Positions 54,312 through 62,981 of a stretch of DNA of 64,000 nucleotides are shown in pieces; positions within the stretch are counted from its first letter, which is position 1; each line of letters opens with the position of its first letter. The position numbers were made by a program, and so were the translations under genes. The DNA lies in assembly GCF_000702305.1 (NCBI RefSeq), contig NZ_JNLC01000015.1, positions 234,001-298,000 of the forward strand. The letters are read 5' to 3'. The notes under the pieces were generated by a model, which worked only from the letters and a program-made list of their open reading frames with translations, was not told the DNA's origin and did no database searches. This DNA is from Allobosea sp. 117. GTDB taxonomy: Bacteria; Pseudomonadota; Alphaproteobacteria; Rhizobiales; Xanthobacteraceae.

Positions 54312-54521
54312 ATGTCCGGCGAAATCGATATCTACGGCGTCTACATTCCCAACCTGCTGGCGCTGATGGTGGCGACGCTGCTGGTCAGCCTCGTCGTGCG
54401 GCGGGCGCTCGCCTTCTTCGGCGCCTACGCCTTCATCTGGCATCGCGGGCTGTTCGACGTCGCGCTCTATGTCGTCCTGTTGCAGGGCATGTCCCTGCTG
54501 TCCCAATGGTGGCTGTCATGA
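54312..54521 (+). CDS. DUF1656 family small membrane protein
   Basis: A 69-residue protein with two membrane segments (PNLLALMVATLLVSLVV and GLFDVALYVVLLQGMSLL) and the DUF1656 start EIDIYGVYIP. Family members are nearly always encoded between FUSC transporters and HlyD-type adaptors, as here (AaeX). The exact role is unknown. The stop overlaps the next start by four bases. Confidence 0.9.
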   Translation: MSGEIDIYGVYIPNLLALMVATLLVSLVVRRALAFFGAYAFIWHRGLFDVALYVVLLQGMSLLSQWWLS

Positions 54522-55378
54522 ATGTCTCGCTTCGCGGCGCCATCCGCGTCGTCGTCACGCTTCTGGTCTTCCTCGCCGCGCTCGGCGCCGGACGCGAGCT
54601 CTGGGGTCACTATATGGACGAACCGTGGACGCGCGATGCCAAGGTTCGCGCGGATATCGTCGGTCTTGCGCCGGACGTCTCTGGCTTCGTCAGCGAAGTG
54701 CTGGTGCATGACAACGAGACCGTGAAGAAGGGTGACGTCCTGTTCCGCATCGACCGCGCCCGCTTCGCCATCGCGCTGGAGCAGGCCGAAGCCGCCGTCG
54801 ACGGCCGCAAGGCCACCCTCGATCAGGCGACGCGCGACCGCGAACGCTACGAGCAGCTCAAGGACGTCGTCTCGCAGCAGAAGACGGAGCAGATGCGCAT
54901 GGCGGAGGTCGAGGCGGCCGCGGCCTATCGCCAGGCATTGGCCGACCGCGATCTCGCCAAGCTCAACCTCGACCGTTCCGAAGTGAAGGCGCCCGTCAAC
55001 GGCACCATCTCCAATCTGAGCCTGCGGCCCGGCGACTATGTGACAGCCGGCACGGCGGAACTCGCATTGGTCGACGCGGACTCGCTGCGCATCGAGGGGT
55101 ATTTCGAAGAAACCAAGCTTGCCCGCATCCGCGTCGGAGCGCCGGTGGCGATCCAGCTCATGGGGCAGTCAGCGCGCCTTGCCGGTCATGTCGAGAGCAT
55201 TGCCGCCGGCATCGAGGATCGCGAGCGCACGGTCGGCAACGGGCTTCTCGCCAACATCAACCCCACATTCAGTTGGGTCCGTCTGGCGCAGCGCGTGCCG
55301 GTCCGCATCGTCCTCGATCAGATTCCGGACGACGTTCGGCTGGTCGCCGGTCTGACGGCCACCGTGTCGGTCGAGTAA
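54518..55378 (+). CDS. HlyD family periplasmic adaptor subunit (AaeA-like)
   Basis: A 286-residue membrane-fusion protein. One N-terminal anchor (IRVVVTLLVFLAALGAG), then the split lipoyl domain (VRADIVGLAPDVSGFVSEV and VKAPVNGTISNLSLRPGDYV) around a short coiled-coil hairpin, then the beta-barrel domain (IEGYFEETKLARIRVGAPVA). It links the FUSC transporter to an outer-membrane channel encoded elsewhere. The start at 54518 overlaps the DUF1656 stop. Confidence 0.92.
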   Translation: MNVSLRGAIRVVVTLLVFLAALGAGRELWGHYMDEPWTRDAKVRADIVGLAPDVSGFVSEVLVHDNETVKKGDVLFRIDRARFAIALEQAEAAVDGRKATLDQATRDRERYEQLKDVVSQQKTEQMRMAEVEAAAAYRQALADRDLAKLNLDRSEVKAPVNGTISNLSLRPGDYVTAGTAELALVDADSLRIEGYFEETKLARIRVGAPVAIQLMGQSARLAGHVESIAAGIEDRERTVGNGLLANINPTFSWVRLAQRVPVRIVLDQIPDDVRLVAGLTATVSVE

Positions 55379-55502
55379 GACCGCCCTTCGCCAGTCCGGC
55401 GGTGGCGGAAACCAGCCGGGCATAGACCGGACTTTAAAGCCTCACCTCCGTAGACCATGGACGCAGCCGCTTTTCGATCGACGCACTGCCAATAGTCGTT
55501 GG

Positions 55503-56216
55503 CTACCGACCGTCTTCGACAGCCGGCTCCTCTTCGGACCTGCCGACCCGCTCATAGGCCTCGACCAGATGCCGGCGCATGAGCTCGGCCGCGCCTTCGG
55601 CATCACCGCGGATCATCCCCTCCAATATCCGCCCGTGCTCCTGCCAGACGCTGATCGACATTCCAGGATAGCGCAGCACCTGCCCCATCGCCCGGCGGAG
55701 ATGGCGCCAGTGCAGGCGCATCGTCTCCCCGACGATGGGGTTGCCGGACAGGTCGTAGATGAAGGAATGGAAGTCCATATCGGCCTGAAGGCCGGCCCGG
55801 GCATCACCGGCGACGACCATGTTGCGGCCGTGTTCGATGAGTGAGCGGCCGCGCAGGATGGCCTGCTTGGTCATGCGCGGCGTCGCCAACCTCACGGCAA
55901 GAGGCTCGACGGCCGAGCGAAACTGGTAGATCGCCTCGAAGAAGGCGGCGTCGACCGGGGTCACGACCAGGCCGCGCCGGCCGGACTGGGCGAGGAACCC
56001 CTGTGCCTTCAGCACTACCAGAGCGTGTGTGACCGGCTGCCGGGAGACCTTCAGCCGCGCCGCGATGTCCTCCTGCGTCAGCCGCTCGCCGGGCTTGAAC
56101 GTCCCGTCGCAGAGGGCGTCGAGGATCACCTCATAAGCCTGATCCACCAGGCTTTTTGGCGCTTCCAGAGACTCCAAGCCCGCATCCTCCGCAAGAATCG
56201 TCGTGCTGCGCAGCAC
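55503..56216 (-). CDS. GntR family regulator (FCD type) divergent from the mutase operon
   Basis: A 237-residue regulator: winged helix (AYEVILDALCDGTFKPGERL; EDIAARLKVSRQPVTHALVV) and an FCD domain with likely metal-binding histidines in DFHSFIYDLSGNP and RRHLVEAYERV. It lies 97 bases from the first mutase-operon gene on the opposite strand with a perfect palindrome between, so it is the probable local regulator, responding to a carboxylic acid or CoA ester. Confidence 0.88.
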   Translation of the reverse strand: MLRSTTILAEDAGLESLEAPKSLVDQAYEVILDALCDGTFKPGERLTQEDIAARLKVSRQPVTHALVVLKAQGFLAQSGRRGLVVTPVDAAFFEAIYQFRSAVEPLAVRLATPRMTKQAILRGRSLIEHGRNMVVAGDARAGLQADMDFHSFIYDLSGNPIVGETMRLHWRHLRRAMGQVLRYPGMSISVWQEHGRILEGMIRGDAEGAAELMRRHLVEAYERVGRSEEEPAVEDGR

Positions 56217-56268
56217 TATGGCGGGCGCTTGACAGGGTCACAAGCCGCCTGCACTCTGCATTCCGAGT

Positions 56269-56280
56269 TCTGAATTCAGA
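56269..56280. promoter_or_regulatory. Perfect palindrome in the GntR/mutase divergent region
   Basis: TCTGAATTCAGA, 12 bases, 33 bases before the small-subunit start codon. A TTGACA box (56229-56234) on the plus strand lies 34 bases upstream, so a repressor bound here would sit near the start of transcription. A matching -10 box is not clear. Confidence 0.5.
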
Positions 56281-56313
56281 GTTCAATAAGAAACTCGACA
56301 AGGGAGGCTTGAG

Positions 56314-56721
56314 GTGACGCAGCCCATCCGTGTGCTTCTCGCGAAGGTTGGCCTCGACGGCCATGATCGCGGCGTGAAGGTGGTGGCCCGAACCCTGCGC
56401 GACGCCGGAATGGACGTCATCTATTCGGGCCTGCACCGCACGCCCGAGGAGGTCGTGAACGCCGCGATCCAGGAAGACGTGGACGTGCTCGGCGTAAGCC
56501 TGCTTTCCGGCGTCCAGCTCACCGTCTTTCCGAAGATCTTCCAGCTTCTGGCCAGCAAGGGAGCGGAGGACATGATCGTCGTCGCCGGCGGGGTGATGCC
56601 GGACGAGGACGTCGTCGAGATCAAGCGGATGGGGGTGCGGGAAGTCCTACTTCAGGACACGCCGCCGGACGTGATCGTCGAGACGCTCACGCGCCTCGTC
56701 ACCGAACGCGGCGAACGCTGA
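56314..56721 (+). CDS. hcmB: Cobalamin-binding small subunit of an acyl-CoA mutase (HcmB-like)
   Basis: A 135-residue B12-binding domain. The cobalt-ligating motif D-x-H-x-x-G is Asp15-Gly-His17-Asp-Arg-Gly20 (VGLDGHDRGVKVV), with SLLSGVQLTVFP and VVAGGVMPDEDV lining the nucleotide tail. It starts at GTG after AGGGAGG. As a free small subunit it must pair with the large subunit encoded at 59137, as HcmB does with HcmA in 2-hydroxyisobutyryl-CoA mutase. The symbol follows that assignment. Confidence 0.88.
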   Translation: MTQPIRVLLAKVGLDGHDRGVKVVARTLRDAGMDVIYSGLHRTPEEVVNAAIQEDVDVLGVSLLSGVQLTVFPKIFQLLASKGAEDMIVVAGGVMPDEDVVEIKRMGVREVLLQDTPPDVIVETLTRLVTERGER

Positions 56722-56736
56722 GAGGGAGGGCGAGCC

Positions 56737-58167
56737 ATGGAATCCTGGTCCTTCCCGCCCTCATACGACGCCACCTACTTTCCGCCGGCCGATAGCCGCT
56801 ACTGGTTCCCGCAGCGCGAGACCATGCCGCCGGGAGATCGCGAAAAGGCGATACTGGAGCGGCTGCGCGTCGTCTGCCGCTATGCCTACGACCATTCGCC
56901 CTTCTACCGCCGCCGCTGGAACGAGGCTGGTTTCCATCCCGACCAGTTGCGCTCGCTGGAGGATTTCGAGGACAGGGTCCCCGTCATCACCAAGAAGGAA
57001 CTGAGGGACTCGCAGGCGACGTCGCCGCCCTTCGGCGACTATCTGTGCGTCCCCGACGGCGAAATCTTCCACATCCACGGAACCAGCGGCACGACCGGGC
57101 GCCCCACCGCCTTCGCCATCGGCCGCAACGACTGGACCGCCATCGCCAATGCCCATGCCCGCATCATGTGGGCGATGGGCATGCGGCCCGGCGACATGGT
57201 CTGCGTCGCGGCGATCCTCAGCCTCTATATGGGAAGCTGGGGCGCCCTGTCGGGCGCCGAACGCCTCGGCGCCAAGGCGTTCCCGTTCGGCGCCGGCGCT
57301 CCCGGCATGACGATACGCTGCGCGCAATGGCTCGACACCATGAAGCCGGCGGGCTTCTACGGCACGCCCACCTACGCGCTTCATCTCGCCCAGGCCGCCA
57401 AGGACGAAGGCCTCAACCCGCGGGAGTTCGGCCTCAAATACATGTTCTTCTCGGGCGAGCCCGGAGCATCGATTCCCGGCGTGCGCGACCGCATCGCCGA
57501 TCTCTTCGGCGCGAAGGTGTTCGATTCCGGCTCGATGGCCGAGATGACCCCGTGGATGAACGTCGCGGGCTCCGCCGAGACCGAGGGCATGCTCTGCTGG
57601 CAGGACATCGTCTACACTGAGGTCTGCGATCCGGCGACGATGCGGCGCGTCCCCTACGGCCAGCGCGGAACGCCCGTCTACACCCACCTCGAGCGCACCT
57701 CGCAGCCGATGATCCGGCTCGCTTCCGGCGACCTGACGCTCTGGCAGGACGGCCCGAACCCTTGCGGGCGCACCTATCCGCGGCTGCCGCAGGGAATATT
57801 CGGCCGGATCGACGACATGTTCACCATCCGCGGCGAGAACGTCTATCCGAGCGAGATCGACGCCGCGCTCAACCAGACGCCTGGCTATGGCGGCGAGCAT
57901 CAGATCGTCATCACCCGCGAAGCAGCGATGGACGAGCTGCTGCTGCGAGTCGAGGCGGATGACGGCACCTTCGCCAATGGCGAGCTGGAGCGTTTCCGCG
58001 CGGATGTCAGCCACCGCATCCAGAAGCTGCTCGGGCTGCGCACCAAGGCCGAGATCGTCGCCAAGGGAACCCTGCCGCGCACTGACTTCAAAGCACGCCG
58101 CGTCACCGACGACCGCTCCGTCTTTCGGGAGATGTATGCCCAGATCGACGCGGAGAGCGGCGCATGA
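56737..58167 (+). CDS. hcl: Acyl-CoA ligase, PaaK-like (probable 2-hydroxyisobutyrate-CoA ligase)
   Basis: A 476-residue AMP-forming ligase of the phenylacetate-CoA ligase group. The ATP motif reads IHGTSGTTGRPTAF; YGTPTYALHLAQ and FSGEPGASIPGVRDRI follow, then FGRIDDMFTIRGENVYPSEI near the hinge and a C-terminal domain with GTLPRTDFKARR carrying the catalytic lysine. It lies between the two mutase subunit genes, so it should make the mutase substrate from the free acid. In known 2-hydroxyisobutyrate operons a ligase of this type occupies this place; the acid itself is inferred. Confidence 0.85.
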   Translation: MESWSFPPSYDATYFPPADSRYWFPQRETMPPGDREKAILERLRVVCRYAYDHSPFYRRRWNEAGFHPDQLRSLEDFEDRVPVITKKELRDSQATSPPFGDYLCVPDGEIFHIHGTSGTTGRPTAFAIGRNDWTAIANAHARIMWAMGMRPGDMVCVAAILSLYMGSWGALSGAERLGAKAFPFGAGAPGMTIRCAQWLDTMKPAGFYGTPTYALHLAQAAKDEGLNPREFGLKYMFFSGEPGASIPGVRDRIADLFGAKVFDSGSMAEMTPWMNVAGSAETEGMLCWQDIVYTEVCDPATMRRVPYGQRGTPVYTHLERTSQPMIRLASGDLTLWQDGPNPCGRTYPRLPQGIFGRIDDMFTIRGENVYPSEIDAALNQTPGYGGEHQIVITREAAMDELLLRVEADDGTFANGELERFRADVSHRIQKLLGLRTKAEIVAKGTLPRTDFKARRVTDDRSVFREMYAQIDAESGA

Positions 58168-59186
58168 GCCGTTATGTCCCGTCGAGCGAACTGGTTGAGC
58201 GCGCCGCGCGCGGCGAGGTGCCGGCCATCGGCCGTCTGATATCGCGCGCCGAAGCCGGCAGGCCGGAGGCACGGTCGGCCCTCGCGGCGATCTATCGGCG
58301 CGCCGGCCGGGCCCATGTGATCGGCCTGACCGGCGTTCCGGGCAGCGGCAAGTCGACCCTCGTCGCCGCGCTCACGGCGCGCCTGCGCGCGCTGAGCATG
58401 AAGGTCGGGATCGTCGCGGTCGACCCGTCGAGCCCCTATTCCGGCGGTGCCATCCTCGGCGACCGGATCCGCATGTCGGATCTCGTGAACGATCCCGGCG
58501 TCTACATCCGCAGTATGGCGACGCGCGGCGCGATGGGCGGGCTGGCGCGGGCCACGCTCGACGCGGTGGACATCCTCGATCTCGGCGGGTTTGAGACCAT
58601 CATCATCGAGACCGTCGGGGTCGGTCAGGACGAGGTCGAGATCGCCAAGGCCTCGCACACCACCATCGTCGTCTCGGCGCCGGGGCTCGGCGACGAGATC
58701 CAGGCCATCAAGGCCGGCATGCTCGAGATCGCCGACATTCACGTCGTGTCGAAATGCGACCGCAGCGACGCCAACCGCACGCTGGTCGACATCAAGCAGA
58801 TGCTGACGCTGGGCGCGGCGATGTCGAACAGGTCGGAATGGCAGACGCCGGTCATCGGCGTCAGTTCCTACACCGGCGAGGGTTTCGAGGCGCTCGTCCA
58901 CGCGCTCGAACGGCATCGGAACGTGGCGTTCGGCACGGCGAGCGGCAGCCGGCGGCAGCTATCGATCGCAAATTTCCGGCTCGAGAAGACCGCCGAGAAC
59001 CTGCTCGTCGAACGCTTCGTCAAAGCTGCCGCGACGCGCTCACCGGCGCTGGCGGAACGCCTCCAGCGCCGCGATGGAGACCCTTACACGCTGGCCAACG
59101 AACTGCTTGCCGCGTCGCTCGAACAAGGATCGGCCCATGAACGAGACCATCATCGCCCGCCCCATTTCGCAGAAGACCATTGGTGA
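58164..59186 (+). CDS. meaH: MeaB/ArgK-type GTPase chaperone of the mutase (MeaH-like)
   Basis: A 340-residue G3E GTPase that loads and protects the adenosylcobalamin of acyl-CoA mutases. The P-loop is GVPGSGKS (residues 57-64), Walker B and switch regions are VAVDPSSPYSGGAILGDRIR and IIIETVGVGQDEVEIA, and the base-specificity motif is SKCDRSDANR. It overlaps the ligase gene by four bases and runs 50 bases into the mutase large-subunit gene. The name follows the paralogue in 2-hydroxyisobutyryl-CoA mutase operons. Confidence 0.9.
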   Translation: MSRYVPSSELVERAARGEVPAIGRLISRAEAGRPEARSALAAIYRRAGRAHVIGLTGVPGSGKSTLVAALTARLRALSMKVGIVAVDPSSPYSGGAILGDRIRMSDLVNDPGVYIRSMATRGAMGGLARATLDAVDILDLGGFETIIIETVGVGQDEVEIAKASHTTIVVSAPGLGDEIQAIKAGMLEIADIHVVSKCDRSDANRTLVDIKQMLTLGAAMSNRSEWQTPVIGVSSYTGEGFEALVHALERHRNVAFGTASGSRRQLSIANFRLEKTAENLLVERFVKAAATRSPALAERLQRRDGDPYTLANELLAASLEQGSAHERDHHRPPHFAEDHW

Positions 59187-60843
59187 GCTTCGCGCCGAGG
59201 AACGGGACTGGGAGACGAACGAGGTCGCGCAGTTCCTTCGCAAGCAGGCGGAGCGCAGAAGCGACTTCTTCACGCTCGGCGACATTCCGGTCAAGCGCGC
59301 CTACACCGCCGCCGACCTTGCCGACACGCCCGTCGAGGATATCGGCCTGCCCGGCCGCTACCCGTTCACCCGCGGCCCCTACCCCACCATGTACCGCTCG
59401 CGGACCTGGACCATGCGCCAGATCGCCGGGTTCGGGACCGGCGAGGACACCAACAAGCGCTTCAAATATCTGATCGCGCAAGGCCAGACCGGCATCTCGA
59501 CCGACTTCGATATGCCGACCCTGATGGGCTACGATTCCGACCACCCCATGAGCGAAGGCGAGGTCGGACGCGAAGGCGTGGCGATCGACACGCTGGCCGA
59601 CATGGAGGCGCTGTTCGACGGCATCGATCTGGAGAAGATATCCGTCTCCATGACCATCAATCCATCGGCCTGGATCCTGCTCGCGATGTACATCGTGCTC
59701 GCCGAGAAGCGTGGCTACGACCTCAACAAGCTCTCGGGGACGATCCAGGCCGACATCCTCAAGGAATACATGGCGCAGAAGGAATACGTCTTCCCGATCG
59801 AGCCTTCGGTGCGCATCGTCCGGGACTGCATCACCTACTGTGCCCGGAACATGAAGCGGTATAACCCGATCAACATCTCGGGCTACCATATCTCCGAGGC
59901 CGGCTCTTCGCCGCTGCACGAGGCCGCCTTCACCCTCGCCAACCTGATCGTCTATGTCGAGGAGGTCCTCAAGACCGGGATGCAGGTCGACGAGTTCGCC
60001 CCGCGGCTCGCCTTCTTCTTCGTCTGTCAGGCGGACTTCTTCGAGGAGATCGCCAAGTTCCGTGCCTTGCGGCGCTGCTACGCCAAGATCATGAAGGAGC
60101 GCTTCGGGGCGAAGAACCCGGAATCCATGCGCCTGCGCTTCCATTGCCAGACCGCGGCGGCCTCGCTGACCAAGCCGCAATACATGGTGAATGTCGTGCG
60201 CACGGCCATGCAGGCGCTCGCGGCGGTGCTCGGCGGCACGCAGTCGCTGCACACCAATGGCTATGACGAGGCCTTCGCCATCCCCACCGAGGATGCCATG
60301 CGCATGGCGCTGCGCACCCAGCAGGTCATCGCCGAGGAGACCAACGTCACCCAGGTCACCGACCCGCTCGGCGGTTCCTATTACGTCGAGACCCTGACCA
60401 CCGAATATGAGAAGCGCATCTTCGACATCCTGGCCGAGATCGAGGAGCGCGGCGGCACGCTGAAGCTCATCCAGGAGGGCTGGTTCCAGCGGCACATCGC
60501 CGATTTCGCCTATGAGACCGCCCTGCGCAAGCAGTCCGGCGAGAAGCCGGTCATCGGCGTCAACTGCTTCGTCGACGACGCGCCCGACCCGATCATCCAC
60601 ACGCACCCCTATGACCAGACGACGGCCGCCCGCCAGATCGCCCGGACCCAGCGCGTGCGCCGCGAGCGCGACCCGGTGAAGTTCGACCTGCTTCTGCAGC
60701 AGCTCGTCGAGACGGCCAAGGACCCCTCGCAGAACATCATGCCGGTCACGATCGAGCTGGTCCGCGCCGGCGCGACGATGGGGGACATCATCGAGACGCT
60801 GAAGGGCGTGTGGGGCACCTACCGCGAAACACCGGTGTTCTGA
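59137..60843 (+). CDS. hcmA: Acyl-CoA mutase large subunit, 2-hydroxyisobutyryl-CoA mutase type (HcmA)
   Basis: A 568-residue TIM-barrel subunit of a B12-dependent mutase; the B12 domain is separate. Blocks are [78 protein letters not shown] and [11 protein letters not shown]. Ile96 replaces the tyrosine (Tyr89) of methylmalonyl-CoA mutase and Asp123 replaces an alanine. The pair, 27 residues apart, matches Ile90 and Asp117 of 2-hydroxyisobutyryl-CoA mutase, which isomerises 2-hydroxyisobutyryl-CoA and 3-hydroxybutyryl-CoA. The ATG at 59137 has AAGGA seven bases upstream. Many programs would call it methylmalonyl-CoA mutase. Confidence 0.88.
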   Translation: MNETIIARPISQKTIGELRAEERDWETNEVAQFLRKQAERRSDFFTLGDIPVKRAYTAADLADTPVEDIGLPGRYPFTRGPYPTMYRSRTWTMRQIAGFGTGEDTNKRFKYLIAQGQTGISTDFDMPTLMGYDSDHPMSEGEVGREGVAIDTLADMEALFDGIDLEKISVSMTINPSAWILLAMYIVLAEKRGYDLNKLSGTIQADILKEYMAQKEYVFPIEPSVRIVRDCITYCARNMKRYNPINISGYHISEAGSSPLHEAAFTLANLIVYVEEVLKTGMQVDEFAPRLAFFFVCQADFFEEIAKFRALRRCYAKIMKERFGAKNPESMRLRFHCQTAAASLTKPQYMVNVVRTAMQALAAVLGGTQSLHTNGYDEAFAIPTEDAMRMALRTQQVIAEETNVTQVTDPLGGSYYVETLTTEYEKRIFDILAEIEERGGTLKLIQEGWFQRHIADFAYETALRKQSGEKPVIGVNCFVDDAPDPIIHTHPYDQTTAARQIARTQRVRRERDPVKFDLLLQQLVETAKDPSQNIMPVTIELVRAGATMGDIIETLKGVWGTYRETPVF

Positions 60844-60851
60844 GCGGCCCC

Positions 60852-61958
60852 ATGGCGAGCGAAGTTCTGCCTCAGGTCGTCCCGTTCGTCCTGCCCTTCG
60901 ACGGAACCTGGCCGCAATTCCTCACCGAGCCTCGGCTTTGCGGCGCCGACGCGAGCGTTCTCGGCAAGGTGCGGCTCGGTGCGCGAGCCTCGCTCGGCGC
61001 CGGAACGGTCATTCGCGGCGACGGGCATTTCGTCCGGATCGGGGACGATTTTCATCTCGGCGAGATGTCGACCGTTCATATCGCCCACGACGTCTATCCC
61101 GCGATCGTCGGCGACAGGGTAGCGGTGGGGCGCGACGCCGTCGTCCATGCCTGCACGGTTGGCAATGACTGCGTGATCGAGGACGGGGTGGTCATCCTCG
61201 ACGGATCAGTGGTGGAGGATGGCGTCCTGATCGAGGCCCGCTCCACCGTCTTTCCGCGCTCGACACTGAAGAGCGGCTTCGCCTATTCCGGAAGCCCGGC
61301 CAAGCCGATCCGGGAACTGGCGCCGGGCGAGCTGGAGCAGCGGGCGCAACTCCTCCATGAAGCCGTGGCCGCATCCCTGTTCGCGACCACCGCCGACGCG
61401 GCGCCCGACACCGGCAGATTCCCTGCCGACGCCTTCGTCGCGACGACCGCCCGCCTCGTCGGAGCGATCGAACTGGGCGCGTGCGCCAGCGTGTTCTTCG
61501 GATGCCGGCTGGATGCCGCCCTCGCCCCGATCACCATCGGCGAGAACTCCAACGTCCAGGACAATACCCGCATCGATGCCTCCGAAGGTGCCGTCATAAT
61601 CGGTCCGGACACCACGATCGGTCACAACGTGCATATACGGGCGGGCCGCATCGGGGCACATGCGCTGATCGGCATCGGCGCCGATCTCGGAGCCGGCACC
61701 ATCGTCGACGACGACGTGCTGCTCGCCGCCGGCTCCGTCACCACCCCGCGACAGCATCTCGAAGGCGGCTGGCTCTGGGGCGGGCGTCCCGCGCGGCCGA
61801 TCGCGCGGCTCGACGAGAACCGTCGCGCCGCCATGCGGGACATCATCCGTCACTACCGCGCCTACGGGGCGGCGTACCGCGCCGCGCAGGATCGCCCGGC
61901 AGGACAGGGAGGATCGAATGGGACATCGCCTATCGCGGATCGTCACCCGCACCGGTGA
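60852..61958 (+). CDS. Tandem gamma-carbonic-anhydrase-like (left-handed beta-helix) protein
   Basis: A 368-residue protein made of two left-handed beta-helix units. The first (about residues 20-155) has the gamma-CA-like HIAHDVYPAIVGDRVAVGRD and VVHACTVGNDCVIEDG with histidines near the usual zinc positions. The second (about 205-330) has GENSNVQDNTRIDASEGAVI and TTIGHNVHIRAGRIGAHALI with fewer histidines. Single-domain members have about 175-200 residues, so this is a fused duplication. It lies nine bases after the mutase large subunit and overlaps the adenosyltransferase gene by 41 bases. Its role in the operon is unknown; carbonic anhydrase or acyltransferase activity are both possible. 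Confidence 0.8.
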   Translation: MASEVLPQVVPFVLPFDGTWPQFLTEPRLCGADASVLGKVRLGARASLGAGTVIRGDGHFVRIGDDFHLGEMSTVHIAHDVYPAIVGDRVAVGRDAVVHACTVGNDCVIEDGVVILDGSVVEDGVLIEARSTVFPRSTLKSGFAYSGSPAKPIRELAPGELEQRAQLLHEAVAASLFATTADAAPDTGRFPADAFVATTARLVGAIELGACASVFFGCRLDAALAPITIGENSNVQDNTRIDASEGAVIIGPDTTIGHNVHIRAGRIGAHALIGIGADLGAGTIVDDDVLLAAGSVTTPRQHLEGGWLWGGRPARPIARLDENRRAAMRDIIRHYRAYGAAYRAAQDRPAGQGGSNGTSPIADRHPHR

Positions 61959-62529
61959 TCGGGGTCAGACCGGCCTCGGCTCCGGCCTGAGGGTCGACAA
62001 GGACAGCCCTCCGATCGAGACGCTCGGCGCCATCGACGAGCTGAACAGTTGGATCGGCCTTCTGGTCGCGCTGTCGAGCTCGGAGGACACGCGGGAGGTC
62101 TTCACGCTGGTGCAGCACGATCTCTTCGATCTTGGCGCGCAGATCAGCGTGCCCGGAACCCCGCTCCTGTCGCGCGCCCACCTGTCGCGCATCGAGGCGA
62201 GCTTCGAGCGGATGAATGCCGAGCTCGGCACGCTGAAGGAATTCATCCTGCCCGGCGGCGCACCGTCCTCCGCCTTCGCACATGTCGCCCGCACCGTGTG
62301 CCGGCGGGCCGAGCGGCGCCTGTTCAGCCTCACCCAGCTCGAAGACGGCGCCGACGGATTGGCGCCTCCCGTCGGCGGGGAGCCCCCGGACGAGGACTTC
62401 GGCCTCGCCTATCTCAACCGGCTTTCCGATCTCCTGTTCGTCGCGTCGCGGATCGAGAATCGCGCGGACGGCCGGCCCGACGTCCTGTGGGAACGAGGCA
62501 AGAGCCTCGGCAGCGGGGTCACGGCCTGA
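61918..62529 (+). CDS. PduO-type cob(I)alamin adenosyltransferase
   Basis: A 203-residue ATP:corrinoid adenosyltransferase. The ATP-binding motif TRTGDRGQTGLGSGLRVDKD lies at residues 10-29; other blocks are IDELNSWIGLLVAL, FILPGGAPSSAFAHVARTVC, then RRAERRLFSL and YLNRLSDLLFVASRIEN. It makes adenosylcobalamin for the mutase encoded in the same operon. The start lies 41 bases inside the preceding gene, so translation is coupled. No cobalamin riboswitch is visible upstream of the operon. Confidence 0.92.
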   Translation: MGHRLSRIVTRTGDRGQTGLGSGLRVDKDSPPIETLGAIDELNSWIGLLVALSSSEDTREVFTLVQHDLFDLGAQISVPGTPLLSRAHLSRIEASFERMNAELGTLKEFILPGGAPSSAFAHVARTVCRRAERRLFSLTQLEDGADGLAPPVGGEPPDEDFGLAYLNRLSDLLFVASRIENRADGRPDVLWERGKSLGSGVTA

Positions 62530-62946
62530 ACGCTCGAGCTATTCGCCCAGGGGTGCACCTGTGTCCCCCAGTTCTACACGCTACCGCCGGCGATCCTGAG
62601 CAACGCGGCAGCGGCGATGGGTCTGGCGGTGGCGAACTCCGTCGGCAGCGTCGCAGGCTTCATCAGCCCCTATCTGCTCGGCTGGATCAAAGATCTGACC
62701 GGAAGCACCAATGCCGGGGTGATCGTATTGGCAGGCAACCTTCTCGTCGGCGCGCTGCTCGTATTCGCAAATCCCGCCCGACTGGTGAACCGTTTGCCGC
62801 GATCGGCCAAGCGCCTGTTCCGCTCCGGCACCGCTGGTCTCCGTTCGGGATCCTGGCGAAGCCTTACCGGATTACTCTTCGAATCGCGGCTTGAATGCAA
62901 ACTGCACTCCAGGCTCGCCGCCGCCCTGTATATCGCCAGGAACTGA
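62530..62946 (+). pseudogene. C-terminal remnant of an MFS transporter (ACS family)
   Basis: Directly after the adenosyltransferase stop, one open frame (no start codon near its beginning) reads FAQGCTCVPQFYTLPPAIL, then SNAAAAMGLAVANSVGSVAG and FISPYLLGWIKDLTGSTNAG, the last two membrane segments and tail of an anion:cation symporter family MFS transporter. The first ten or so segments are absent. After about residue 90 the frame continues without recognisable homology to the stop at 62946. This is a truncated, non-functional relic and probably marks a deletion or insertion joint. Confidence 0.75.
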
Positions 62947-62952
62947 TCGAAA

Positions 62953-62981
62953 AACAGGCGGGCATTGCATTCCCGCCCGTT
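62953..62981. terminator. Hairpin terminator after the mutase operon and MFS relic
   Basis: AACAGGCGGG (62953-62962), a nine-base loop, CCCGCCCGTT (62972-62981; arms match 9 of 10), then TT. An A-run precedes it, so it might work in both directions. It separates the mutase operon from the TRAP genes. Confidence 0.65.

Noticed and set aside
56217-56313. Cobalamin riboswitch before the B12 mutase operon
   Set aside because: Only 97 bases are available and no B12-box sequence can be seen.
59137-60843. Naming the large subunit methylmalonyl-CoA mutase
   Set aside because: Tyr89 and the Ala of the VAFD motif are replaced by Ile96 and Asp123, and a ligase gene lies in the operon, which fits 2-hydroxyisobutyryl-CoA mutase better.
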